Notes under the pieces: generated by a model
Database searches by the model: none
What the model was told of the DNA's origin: nothing
Seen by the model: only the letters and a program-made list of their open reading frames with translations
Source of the DNA: Mercurialis annua
Lineage: Eukaryota; Streptophyta; Magnoliopsida; Malpighiales; Euphorbiaceae
Direction of reading: 5' to 3'
DNA: 64,000 bases
Assembly: GCF_937616625.2 (NCBI RefSeq)
Contig: NC_065575.1
Span: 9,369,501-9,433,500, forward strand
Shown: piece by piece, positions 23,101 through 35,024 of the stretch
Position numbering within the stretch: position 1 is the first letter of the stretch
How the letters are laid out: the number at the start of each line of letters is the position of its first letter
Position numbers and translations under genes: made by a program

Positions 23101-25270
23101 TATAGCAAATAGTTTGACCTACACTTAGTGTGCCATCATTTGCAAATTTTTCATAATACAAATCTTGAGGTTTTATCTTGAGTATTGAGATATCCCAATT
23201 CGGAGAAGTAAATACTGTCAGCATACCTTTTGCTCCATGTTTGAGCAGACGTGGAGCAAAAGGACCGTCTGCAGAAAGGATTCGCGGACGGCATGCAAAA
23301 ATGGGCCGTTCACATATGTTTTCTGCGGACGGCTCATAAAAATAGCACAAACCCGGAAATATCAATTTCCGGGGTGCAAATAAGTAAAAATGTTTCAGAT
23401 ATAGGACATATATGGATGAACCCGGGTTGGGCCTCAAGACTAAACTTGTAATTAGCTTGACTTGGAAAAACTATATCATTACAGGGAAATGCAACTCTAC
23501 CAATATCAAGTGATTTATTTCCAATATAGCAAATAGTTTGACCTACACATAGTGAGCCATCATTTGCAAATTATTCATAATACAAATCTTGAGGTTTTAT
23601 CTTGAGTATTGAGATATCCCAATTCGGAGAAGTAAATACTGTCAGCATGCCTTTTGCTCCACGTTGTAGCAGACGTGGAGCAAAAGGACCGTCCGCAGAA
23701 AGGATCCGTGGACGGCATGCAAAAATGAGCTGTCCGCATATCTTTTTTGCGGACGGCCCATAAAAATGGCACAAACACGGAAATATCAATTTCCAGGGTG
23801 CAAATAAGTTAAAATGTTTCAGATATAGGATATATATGGGATAAACCCGGGGTTGGGCCTCAAGACTAAACTTGTAATTAGCTTGATTTGGAAAAATTAT
23901 ATCATTACAGGGAAATGCAACTCTACCAATGTCAAGTGATTTATTTCGAATATGGCAAATAGTTTGACCTACACTTAGTGAGCCATCATTTGCAATTTTT
24001 TCATAATACAAATCTTGAGGTTTTATCTTAAGTATTGAGATATCCACATTCGGAGAAGTAAATACCTTCATCATGCCTTTTGCTCCACGTTGGAGCAGAT
24101 GTGGAGCAAAAGGACCGTCCGCAGAAAGGATCCGCGGACGGCATGCAAAAATAGGCCGTCCGCATATCTTTTTTGCGGACGGCCCATAATAATGGCAAAA
24201 ACCCGGAAATATCGATTTTCGGGGTGCAAATAAGTAAAAATGTTTCAAATATAGGACATATATGGGATAAACCCGGGGTTGGGCCTCAAGACTAAACTTG
24301 TAATTAGCTTGATTTGGAAATACTATATCATTACAGGGAAATGCAACTCTACCAATATCAAGTGATTTATTTCCAATATAGCAAATAGTTTGACCTACAC
24401 TTAATGTGCCATCATTTGCAAATTTTTCATAATACAAATTTTGAGGTTTTATCTTGAGTATTGAGATATCCCAATTCGGAGAAGTAAATACTGTCAGCAT
24501 TCCTTTTGCTCCACGTTGGAGCATACGTGGAGCAAAAGGACCATCCCAAGAAAGGATCCGCGGACGGCATGCAAAAATGGGCCGTTCGCATATGTTTTCT
24601 GCGGACGGCTCATAAAAATGGCACAAACCCGGAAATATCAATTTTCGGGGTGCAAATAAGTAAAAATGTATCAGATATAGGACATATATGGGATGAACCC
24701 GGGTTGGGCCTCAAGACTAAACTTGTAATTAGCTTGATTTGGAAATACTATATCATTACAGGGAAATGCAACTCTACCAATGTCAAGTGATTATTTCCAA
24801 TATGGCAAATATTTTGACCTACACTTAATGAGCCATCATTTGCAAATTTTTCATAATACAAATCTTGAGGTTTTATCTTGAGTATTGAGATATCCCAATT
24901 CGGAGAAGTAAATACTGTCAGCATACCTTTTGCTCCACGTTGGAGCAGACGTGGAGCAAAAGGACCGTCCGCAGAAAGGATCTGCGGACGGCATGCAAAA
25001 ATGGGCCGTCCGCATTTCTTTTTTGCGGACGGCCCTTAAAAATGGCACAAACCCGGAAATATCAATTTCCGGGTTGCAAATAAGTTTAAATGTTTCAGAT
25101 ATAGGACATATATGGGATAAACCCGGGGTTGGGCCTCAAGACTAAACTTGTAATTAGCTTGATTTGGAAAAACTATATCATTACAGGGAAATGCAACTCT
25201 ACCAATGTCAAGTGATTTATTTCGAATATGGAAAATAGTTTCACCTACACTTAGTGAGCCATCATTTGCA

Positions 25271-25562
25271 TACGCAACCAAAAACATCAAAAAAACGATG
25301 AAACGACGGTGATTATAACGAAGAGGTTAGCGTACAAAAAAACGATTTTCAAGCGTAGGATCGTAGATGCTTGTGTCTACTACATCTGAGACGAGACGGA
25401 TTCCAATTTGATGCTAAAACGAATGAGATATCCATTAAAAACGGAACGTGACTATTATTGAAATAAAACAGAAAAAGAGATAAGGACTTACGGATTTCAA
25501 GCCAAGAACAGAGCGATTAAGACGTTGATTTTCAGAGTAATAGGAAGGTAGTTGTGACGGCT
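25271..25562. other. 292 bp filler replacing part of one array unit
   Basis: After CATCATTTGCA the array sequence stops, and an unrelated stretch runs to CCTTCATCATGCC, where the unit resumes. About 72 bp of the unit is missing. I see no terminal repeats or target duplication, so it looks like filler DNA from a repair event rather than a transposon. Its source was not identified. Confidence 0.7.
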
Positions 25563-27474
25563 ACCTTCATCATGCCTTTTGCTCCACATTGGAGCAGACG
25601 TGGAGCAAAAGGACCGTCCGCCGAAAGCATCCGCGGACAGCATGCAAAACTGGGCAATCCGCACATCTTTTTTGCCTAAGGCCCATAAAAATGGCACAAA
25701 CCCGGAAATATCGATTTCCGGGGTGCAAATAAGTAAAAATGTTTCAGATATAGGACATATATGGGATAAACCCGGGGTTGGGCCTCAAGACTAAACTTGT
25801 AATTAGCTTGATTTGGAAATACTATATCATTACAGGGAAATGCAACTCTACCAATGTCAAGTGATTATTTCCAATATGGCAAATATTTTGACCTACACTT
25901 AGTGAGGCATCATTTGCAAATTTTTCATAATACAAATCTTGAGGTTTTATCTTCAGTATTGAGATATCCCAATTCAGAGAAGTAAATACTGTCAACATGC
26001 CTTTTGCTCCACGTTGAAGAAGACGTGGAGCAAAAGGACCGTCCGCATAAAGAATCCGCGGTCGGCGTGCAAAAATGGGCCGTCCGCATATGTTTTCTGC
26101 GGACGGCCCATAAAAATGGCACAAACCCGGAAATATCGATTTCCGGGGTGCAAATAAGTAAAAGTTTCAGATATAGGACATATATGGGATAAACCCGGGG
26201 TTGGGCCTCAAGACTAAACTTGTAATTAGCTTGATTTGGAAATACTATATCATTACAGGGAAATGCAACTCTACCAATATCAAATGATTTATTTCCATTA
26301 TAGCAAATAGTTTGACCTACACTTAGTGTGCCATCATTTGCAAATTTTTCATAATACAAATCTTGAGGTTTTATCTTGAGTATTGAGATATCCCAATTCG
26401 AAGAAGTAAATACTGTCAGCATACCTTTTGCTCCATGTTTGAGCAGACGTGGAGCAAAAGGACCGTCCGCAGAAAGGATCCGCGGACGGCATGCAAAAAT
26501 GGGCCGTCCGCATATCTTTTTTGCGGACGGCCCATAAAAATGGCACAAACCCGGAAATATCAATTTCCGGGGTGCAAATAAGTTAAAATGTTTCAGATAT
26601 AGGACATATATGGGATAAACCCGAGGTTGGGCCTCAAGACTAAACTTGTAATTAGCTTGATTTGGAAAAACTATATCATTACAGGGAAATGCAACTCTAC
26701 CAATGTCAAGTGATTTATTTCGAATATGGCAAATAGTTTGACCTACACTTAGTGAGCCATCATTTGCAAATTTTTCATAATACAAATCTTGAGGTTTTAT
26801 CTTGAGTATTGAGATTTCCACATTCGGAGAAGTAAATACCTTCATCATGCCTTTTGCTCCACGTTGGAGCAGACGTGGAGCAAAAGGACCGTCAGCAGAA
26901 AGGATCCGCGGACGGCATGCAAAAATGGGCCGTCCGCATATCTTTTTTGCGTACGGCCCATTAAAATGGCACAAACCCGGAAATATCGATTTCCGGGGTG
27001 CAAATAAGTAAAAATGTTTCAGATATAGGACATATATGGGATAAACCCGGGGTTGGGCCTCAAGACTAAACTTGTAATTAGCTTGATTTGGAAATACTAT
27101 ATCATTACAGGGAAATGCAACTCTACTAATGTCAAGTGATTATTTCCAATATGGCAAATAGTTTGACCTACACTTAGTGAGACATCATTTGCAAATTTTT
27201 CATAATACAAATCTTGAGGTTTTATCTTGAGTATTGAGATATCCCAATTCAGAGAAGTAAATACTCTCGGCATGCCTTTTTCTCCACGTTGAAGCAGACG
27301 TGGAGCAAAAGGACCGTCCGCATAAAGGATCCGCGGACGGCATGCAAAAATGGGCCGTCCGCATATGTTTTCTGCGGACGGCCCATAAAAATGGCACAAA
27401 CCCGGAAATATCGATTTCCGGGGTGCAAATAAGTAAAAATGTTTCAGATATAGGACATATATGGGATAAACCCG

Positions 27475-28200
27475 GGGTTGGGCCTCAAGACTAAACTTGT
27501 AATTAGCTTTATTTGGAAATACTATATCATTACAGGGAAATGCAACTCTACCAATGTCAAGTGATTATTTCCAATATGGCAAATAGTTTGACCTACACTT
27601 AGTGAGCCATCATTTGCAAATTTTTCATAATACAAATCTTGAGGTTTTATCTTGAGTATTGAGATATCCCAATTCAGAGAAGTAAATACTAACTCAGCTC
27701 TAACATTGAAAGACTTATTTTGATCTATCTTATGAACACAAATAGGATGTCTTTTTCCAATTTCAGTTGCAAAAATATGAGCACATGTCATTATAAGCCC
27801 AACATTATATATGCTAAAACCGATGGCTTTCGAAGTCTGGATATTTCCCTAAAAACTAACAGACATACTAACTACCCATATACTTGATTTACGAGCATCA
27901 TATATGTCTTTCCACATTTCATTTTCATCTTCCATACCTGTAATCAGTGGCAGGTCGAACTGACCTAGGAGAATCGACGGTGGTCTGATGGAGGCGTAAC
28001 GCGGCAACATCCCAATTGTAGGTCCACCGAGGAAGAAAAAAGAACCAACAGCCAAGCTCTATACAGAAGCAACAAATAAAATTAAAATAAGAACCACAAA
28101 GAAATCACATTAATTTGGTTATATTAACTCACCGAATTTTCTTCAGACAAAAACTCAGTTGCAATCTCTTTTAAACAGAGACGGCGGACAACAAAAGAGA
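27475..28200 (-). pseudogene. 5' part of protease pseudogene copy 2
   Basis: Joined to the last array unit, the protease sequence continues upstream on the minus strand through the WDISILKI block, the MTCAHIF histidine block and the ITGMEDENEMWKDIYDA region, to a putative upstream exon at about 28200-28131 (donor GTGAGT at about 28129). A CAG codon of copy 1 is TAG here at about 27850, and the frame shifts after KFANDGSLSVGQTIC near 27560. With the 3' part at 5203-5452, this shows that one gene copy was pulled apart by about 22 kb. Confidence 0.85.
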
Positions 28201-28499
28201 CTATTAGGATATTATTAAAAACAATAGATGGATAATGGGTGTTAATTAGGTTTCGAGATCAAACGGTTGTGATAGGTTAATAGGATTATATTTGTTTTTT
28301 TATTTATTCTCATATATGAATCTTGTTAATCCATTTATTCTAAATTACCAATTTTATTTTATTTAAATAAATTAATTATTCAATAGTAATATTATTAATA
28401 AAAATACTCATTTTCAGATTGTATACATCACATCATATTATTATTATTTTCATAAAACTTATTATTTTTTAAAAATAAATAGATTTTCTTCTCATATAT
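28201..28499. other. AT-rich flank between protease copy 2 and the LTR element
   Basis: To about 28370 it matches the upstream flank of protease copy 1. The rest is AT-rich with no feature. Confidence 0.5.
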
Positions 28500-30785
28500 T
28501 GTAATACCCCAAATATTTTAAATAATAAAGTCGTGCCACGTGTCGTAAGTTTCGATAAATTTAGTTAAGATGGATTTAATTTAATAATATCGGGAATTTA
28601 GAATGATTTTTATTGAGCAGATTAGCGGGATTGAAGGAAAAGGATTAGAAAATTAATAGAAAATAAAATATAAATCCCGTGATAATAATTATTTTTCCAA
28701 AGTCCGCGAAATATTTTATAGTTTTTATGGTAAAAGTTTAGAATCAATCGGAGACCGTCTAAAATTTGGACGCGGATAAGTTTGGACTAAATTACAACTT
28801 TTGAAAGTTTCAAGGACCAAAGTTAAATTTAGCCAAGTATATATAAGTTTATCATTCAAAGAATAATCCAGAAACCCCAATCTTCATCCTTCATCACAAT
28901 CATCGTCGAATTCATCGGTTCGTCGCACGATCTCCGTTTCTCGTCTGTTTTCGACGTTTCGTTGCTCGAATCGATCGTAATCCAACGGGTAAGCACGTCG
29001 TATTTCCGTTTAATTGAACCTAATTAATGGAATATTAATTTAAAGTTTAAATTTTCGAGCGATTTTATCGTTTTAACGATTTTGGATTCAATCTCGACGT
29101 TTTAAGCTTGAATCTCGTGTCTTTGATGTTTTTGAGCGTTGCGGGATTGATTTAGAGGCGATAGTAGGTCGGAAATGGCCAAAGGAGTGAACCCCGGGGC
29201 TGCACGTCAGCACCCAGCAGGCTGCACGAACGTGCAGCACAGCAACTGCACAAACGTGCAGCGTACTGCACGAAGGTAAACTAGGACGTTTAAAAGATTT
29301 AAAAGAACCTAGATATTTTGGAATAGTACCTCGGTTATTAAAATGATATGATGTTTTAATAAAGCCCTATATTAATCAAAGTGATTAATGTTAAAAGGAC
29401 TATAAGTCCTTACCGATAATGGTATTAGAAATTGAACGAGAAGTTCAATATCGAGATTTAGTTAGAGTAGTTTATAGACGGAAATAGTTTAAAATCTATA
29501 CGTCCATATACGATGAGTTTAGTGTATCCTGTCTTGAGTTTAGAATTGATCTTAGAATAAGATTCTAATGTGAGTTTCTTGATTTGGAATCGTTTTAGAT
29601 CCGGCGAGACAACCAGCTACCGAACAAGGAGCTCGGAAAGCTTAACGGTTTCTGAGCAACGTGGTGTTTTTGGAATATCGTATTTTGTGAGTTTATATTA
29701 ATATTGTCGATTTTTAATACTTGCAAAATTTTATAAAATGCTTTATTTAAACTGTATTATTGCATTTAAATGTTTTAAAACCCTTATAAAGATCCGATGA
29801 AATGAGCTATCTATTGGGCAACAATAGAACTGTGTACACCAGTCATAATAAACTTAATATACATAAAATACAACCAATATTCAATAAGATATGAAGCCAT
29901 GAAGAATATCCTTTAAGATGATTGATGTGAGTTGAACTCGGTGGAATTATCCCGGGACTACATCAATCGAGATACGAGGTTAGCACGGTAGAACTATCCC
30001 GGGACCTGTATCTCTCCCAGTCAGCATGGTGGAACTATCCCGGGACTGGGACAATAACTAAGCTTTCCTTGAATAAATAAGAAGTACGAACTTAATAGAG
30101 AAACATAATGTATAATAAACATAATGAACTTAGGGTTTCATTCGGTTCGGTACTTGGATGCATGTAAAGATGTTTTATATTTTCGTTAATTTTCTACAGT
30201 ATTTAAATGAACTCACTCAGTATATCCCCATATACTGACTCCTCACAATTTCCTTTCAGGTAAATAGTATTTTAATGTGTTGGACTTCCATCCTTGTTTC
30301 GGAAGTCTATGACATTTTGAAGTATGTACAGAAGTATGTTTACTTCGTAGCGCTACAGTAGTCAATAGACGTCAGACCATGAATGATGTTTTGTATCAAA
30401 TAGTGTTTTGTTGTTAACTCTAATATGATATAATGCATGTACATAGTTTTATAAAGCTGTGCCCTTTTTCCGTTTGATTTACTTAACCAATTGCCATGAA
30501 TAGAATTGGTTGTGATTATGATTAGAAACAGGGCGGTGCTGGATATGAGATATCGCTTTATAAGACCCTGGTTTCTAAGAATTGCTTCGCTTCGGTTTTT
30601 AGAAAATGAATATGATATTTTAATAATCATAATTATCTTGTTTAAAGACTTTTCTTAAAATATTTAACGAGTAATATATTTTTAAGTGCGAAAAATTAAT
30701 AGAGGATTTTAGGCTTGCTACGGGATTCGGAGCTACCGCTCCCATTCCTTACGACGGGCTCGACTCAATAATTTGGGTCGTGACA
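28500..30785 (+). repeat. 5' LTR of the Ty3-type element (2286 bp)
   Basis: Starts TGTAATACCC and ends GTCGTGACA. It aligns along its length with 35025-38058. It lacks the 566 bp hAT MITE found in the 3' LTR, and part of the GTGCAG palindrome cluster is missing near 29275. Three hairpins with a shared loop lie at 29920-30051. Confidence 0.9.
29920..30051 (+). repeat. Three hairpins with a common loop in the 5' LTR
   Basis: The core CGGTRGAAYTATCCCGGGA recurs three times with arms GATTGATGTGAGT/ACTACATCAATC (29920, 29957), GAGATACGAGGT/ACCTGTATCTC (29969, 30004) and TCCCAGT/ACTGGGA (30015, 30045). The same three are kept in the 3' LTR at about 37245-37375. The layout equals that of the solo LTR at 19072-19490. 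Confidence 0.85.
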
Positions 30786-30789
30786 TATT

Positions 30790-30801
30790 TGGTATCAGAG
30801 C
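30790..30801 (+). promoter_or_regulatory. Primer binding site (tRNA-iMet)
   Basis: TGGTATCAGAGC lies four bases inside the 5' LTR, the standard plant initiator-Met priming site for minus-strand DNA synthesis. Confidence 0.92.
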
Positions 30802-31227
30802 AGTTGGTCCAGGATACCACTGCTTTGTGTATGAGTCTACCTAGGAACTACTGCAGCACATAGGGTTCGAGTCATGTCTTTGATCAGTTTTCATTTGATT
30901 TTAAAAGTTTTTATTCCACTTTTTTCGATGCGAGTCCGTTTGTAAGTTCGGTAGGATCGGTTGACGAAGTACGTACGCGTAAACATTTTGCTTATGTGTA
31001 GACGTTTGATTTATGTTTATATGTCTCGGTTAGACGCTAATATATCGTTTTTTTTTTGTTAAGCCTTGATTATATAGATGTGTGCTTGCCATGTTAGTAT
31101 GACATAGGCATGTTGCGATTGTTTAGTATAATTCGGTAGTGGATTGAACGAGTTACGTATTATTAGTAGATGGAGGATCAAAGACGATTGACGACATGAT
31201 AGAGGTTGGACCAATACATATGGTAAG

Positions 31228-32189
31228 GTGGGGACTCATGATGAAGCCTATGACGACATGATAGAGGATGGACCAATACATATGGAAGAAGAAGTAGTAC
31301 ATGATCAAGATGGAATTCAAGGTAACACTAGAGTGGGGGAGGCATTGGAAATGCCGCAACAATTTGGTAATCAAGTGGATGATATGAATCAAGATTTCAG
31401 AGAAGAGGCGCAAGCATTAGAAGTGCAACCACAACCCAACATCGATATGAATCAATTGCTACCAGGAATTGCTGTTATGCAAAGTAATGATTGAGGATGA
31501 ATCAAATTATGCTACAACAAGGTCGGCGTATGAATGAATTGGAGAATAGGAATAAGATGTTAGAACACAGGCAGTCAAACATATTAGGATCTGCATCTCT
31601 TAGTGGTGCACCAGAATTATTAGAAAGATCAGGACAAGGTGCTTACGGGTTACAGGTAAGACCCAGAAACCCACAAAGGCCTATAAGAGTTAACCGCAAA
31701 ATGAATATTGGACGTGTAAGAGGTGGTAATATTCACCAAAATATCAGGCCAAGACATCCAGAATACATTCCATTAGCCTGTCCAACGTGTAGAAGGCGAC
31801 ATTCAGGTGTTTGCCGTTATATTCTGCACAATTGCCTTTGGTGCAGCCAGTATGGTCATTTTATAAGAGAATGCCCTATTTTAGAACAAGAGAGATTTCA
31901 GGTAGGAAGGATGAATCCCTTTTATCAGCAATCAAGACCAATGGGTATAGGATTTACTAGACAAACTCGAGTGAATATTTACGAAGATACACATCAATTT
32001 CAAGGGTATGGCCGGAGAAGGAATATGCCAAGGGTGAATAGGCGTAGGGTTGGAAGCTCGGGAATTAGTCCAGGTGAACCTATTAACTTATGGGAGCAAG
32101 CTACGACAAGTGGAACAGCACAACAAACTCATAATGCTTTAAAACACAACACTATAAATCGAGGTATTATTACGTTAAGGTCAAGTTAA
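31228..32189 (+). pseudogene. Reduced gag with zinc-knuckle region
   Basis: Two overlapping frames (31228-31494 and about 31497-32189) encode an acidic Gln/Asn-rich segment and then a basic segment. The latter contains CPTCRRRHSGVCR followed by CLWCSQYGHFIRECP, the paired zinc-binding region of Ty3-type gag with a C-x2-C-x4-H-x4-C knuckle. The alpha-helical gag core that normally precedes it was not found, and the two frames are offset. The product could at most bind nucleic acid; I treat it as a deletion derivative. Confidence 0.65.
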
Positions 32190-35010
32190 TTAATTTATAT
32201 TATGCTTATTTATATATAGGAACTAGATGATAAACTGTTATGTGCTTAGTAGAGGCAGTCATCTACCCATGAATATTGGGATTAGGTTTATCATCCATAG
32301 AGCTGAAATGTCTAGTGAAGCTTGAATATTAAAATGTTTTAACGTATTATAGAAGAGATTTTGAACTTCCTAAAAACTTTCATTAAAACTTTCTAAAATT
32401 TGTGTAATTGTGGCTAGACATGTCATAAGCATGCATGGTGCACTCACTATTAGAAATACATATATCACAATTAATGATTAAACAAGAGAACGAAATATGA
32501 TTAGAACATGCGTCATGTGCATTAGATGACGATTATAGAGTTGAGCAACTCCTTGGTGATGAGAGGTGTCATTACCCTGCCACAGTTATGTATGTATTTT
32601 ATGATTTACTATGTACTATTTAAGATAGAAATATTTTAAACGTGAGCTCACAAATGTATTTACAAGTATGTTCATAAAGGTATACGTTGTAAAGAAACAA
32701 AAGATTTCCAATTAGTTTGAAATGTTTTGAATAAGCATAACTAGACAGACCTCTGTGGAATTAGAAACTGGTGTTTGTAAAGATGAAACAGTTAAATTTG
32801 CGATGAGAGAGAACAAAGCGAGGATGCGCGAAGTTAGGATTGGTACCTAAAGTAGCAAGTTAAAGGACAATATAAGCTATTCTTGGCTAAGAGTTTATTA
32901 ACGATTCATAAGTAATTAGAATAGAAAGAAAAGACATGAAGAGCGTTAATGATCGATGTTTCAACTTTCGAGAGGTTGATGGAACGAGATCAAACTTTTT
33001 GTGGTAGCGACATTTATTTTAGGATCCGGAAATTTTCAAGAGACGTCTGGACAGATCGAGGCAATTATGTACAAAGTGACTAGTATGAGGAGAAGATTCG
33101 AAAAAAGTTACGAAGATTGATTACAATATTCAACAAGGATTTCGCACGAGAAATCAAGGAATCTTAAGAGAATGCGTTAATAGGAGACCAATATTAGTCT
33201 TGTTGACTTAATGAATGTCAGTAGTGGATGCATTCCATGAGTATAAGTGAATGTTAACGAATTGGATTTCAAAATGATCCAAAGGAAGCAACGTCCAAGA
33301 TTCTCATTAATGATGAGGAGTGCGAGAACGACGACAAAGAAGTATATGGAAGGAGTTATGAAAGCTATAAGAGAGATAGTATTAGTAAATGAAATTAAGG
33401 AATATGAAAGGAGAAAATGAATTACGACAAGAATGAATTGTAAGTAAAAGTATTCATAAGGAGTTCGAGTACAAGAAGGAAACGAAGGATGATTATAGAA
33501 GTCTACAAACGTTACTTCTATAATTTCAAGTACAAGTTATCTACGGATGTACGAACTAACATGGAGAGAATTTTCATAAAGGATGTGTAATGGAAAAGGG
33601 GCAAGGCATCTATTAAACATGATGGATAGATGAATAATTGGACTGAATTAGTAAGGTCTAATTCTCTTATTGGAGAAAAAGCCTTATGAAGAATCAAGAT
33701 TGTTTGAGAATCTACAAGGTCAGTAACGACATAAGAGTATAACAACATGAAGATTAAGATCAGATTAAAGTAAAGTGTCGTTAGATAAGGAATGTCTAAT
33801 GAAAACCATAAGTCACTAAGATAAGAAGCTATTGAAAGAATGTAAAAGGACAACGACGCATTGAGAAATGGATCGAAACAGCATGAAGAATACTTATAGC
33901 TATTGATAAGCATAGGCTACAAAATTAACCTATAAATTTGGAAATTGAAAAGATACACCTTAGGTGAAGGAAAAGTAATGCCAATTAGTGAAACGAATAG
34001 AATCAAAGACCAAGAGACAAGATATGCTATGGAACATGGATATGAAATATATCAAGTATTGCCAAGAATGCATTCAACGTCATAAGATTCATTACCAGGA
34101 AATCATGAAATATGAAAAGGAAATATTAAGTTAAATTGTACAAGTTAGGAGAATGTGTACGGATAACGTAGCAAAAACAGATGCTATAGCAAGATTTCCC
34201 TAGTCTAAGTAAAACCACTTCAATAAGGACATAGACGTAAATATGAGTAGTTTGAACAAGTTCTGGTACTCATACCATGACATAACTAGAGAGCGATTTG
34301 ATTCGGGATACAAGACCACGAAGTTAATGAAGTGAAGAATTGATAAGTAATAAGGACAAAGTATCTTCTCACTCTACGATCAACTAGCGTGAAGTTATGT
34401 ATCATGAGAAGATAGATAACGAGATAATAAACACAAGATTAAAATTAATAGAGCTACAAGTGAGGCGATTGTTGTGGATAAGTAATTTGCATAATGCAAA
34501 TAAGAAAACCTTGCTACAGGCGAGTAAGCAAGAAACCGTCAAGAAATAAGACAAGTGAAATTTCAAAAGACGCGATGGTTTACTGAGACGATAGCGTATG
34601 GTATTTACAAAGACAAGACCGTCAGAACTTGTAATCAAGGCAGTAACGGAATAAGGAACAAAATATTAAGTAACTTTCAATAAAGAAGCGACCGCGGAAC
34701 GCCATAAGTGAAACAATTACTTCTAGCAAGTAATATGAAGTACGCAAACAAGGGAGTCTACTACCAGCAAGCTTAACCTGAGGACGTCGGGTGTAAGAAG
34801 AAGCGATAAGTGTGAAATGCAATGATGGTAACAACTTTTGGACGCAATCCCGCTATCAAGAAAGTTCATCAGGATGGCAAGTTAAGCACAAAACCTCAAG
34901 TTTTTACAAAGGAACGTAATACTTGATAGGTAAAAGTATTACGACTGTAAAAGTATCAATGGAATAAAGTAAGTAAGAAGAATTTAGGAAAATTCGAGGA
35001 CGAATTTTTA
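32190..35010 (+). pseudogene. Decayed pol region of the Ty3-type element
   Basis: No long frame survives. At about 34051-34104 one frame reads KYCQECIQRHKIHYQEIM, resembling the C-x2-C part of the integrase zinc finger (typically Y-x-K-x-C-x2-C-Q). Just before the polypurine tract a GAGGACGAATTTTTA stretch resembles the usual end of Ty3-type pol. Protease and reverse transcriptase motifs were not recognised. The frame at 33913-33518 on the other strand is a shadow. Confidence 0.45.
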
Positions 35011-35011
35011 T

Positions 35012-35024
35012 AAGGGGAGAAGAA
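35012..35024 (+). promoter_or_regulatory. Polypurine tract
   Basis: AAGGGGAGAAGAA directly precedes the 3' LTR start and would prime plus-strand DNA synthesis. Confidence 0.8.

Larger units (their letters stand above)
12979..27690 (-). repeat. Chimeric tandem array: protease exon segment joined to Mutator-element end
   Basis: Each unit is about 426 bp. About 213 bp is a protease exon segment, from SPNWDISILKIKP to ANYKFSLEAQP on the minus strand. About 212 bp is the right end of the Mutator-like element, from GCCTTTTGCTCCACG to ATAAACCC. I count 25 Mutator-end segments, near 13199, 13626, 14053, 14478, 14903, 15329, 15740, 16163, 20242, 20666, 21093, 21518, 21942, 22369, 22793, 23219, 23643, 24069, 24493, 24917, 25564, 25990, 26417, 26843 and 27267. 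A solo LTR interrupts one unit and a 292 bp filler another. The leftmost exon segment abuts the original element; the rightmost continues into intact protease sequence at 27690. Confidence 0.93.

Noticed and set aside
12979..27690. Regularly spaced repeats, superficially like a CRISPR array
   Set aside because: Units are 426 bp, adjacent without unique spacers, and derived from an exon and a transposon end; the context is plant nuclear DNA.
33518..33913. Minus-strand 131-codon frame inside the Ty3-type element
   Set aside because: Hydrophobic low-complexity translation opposite the decayed pol; no start context or domain.
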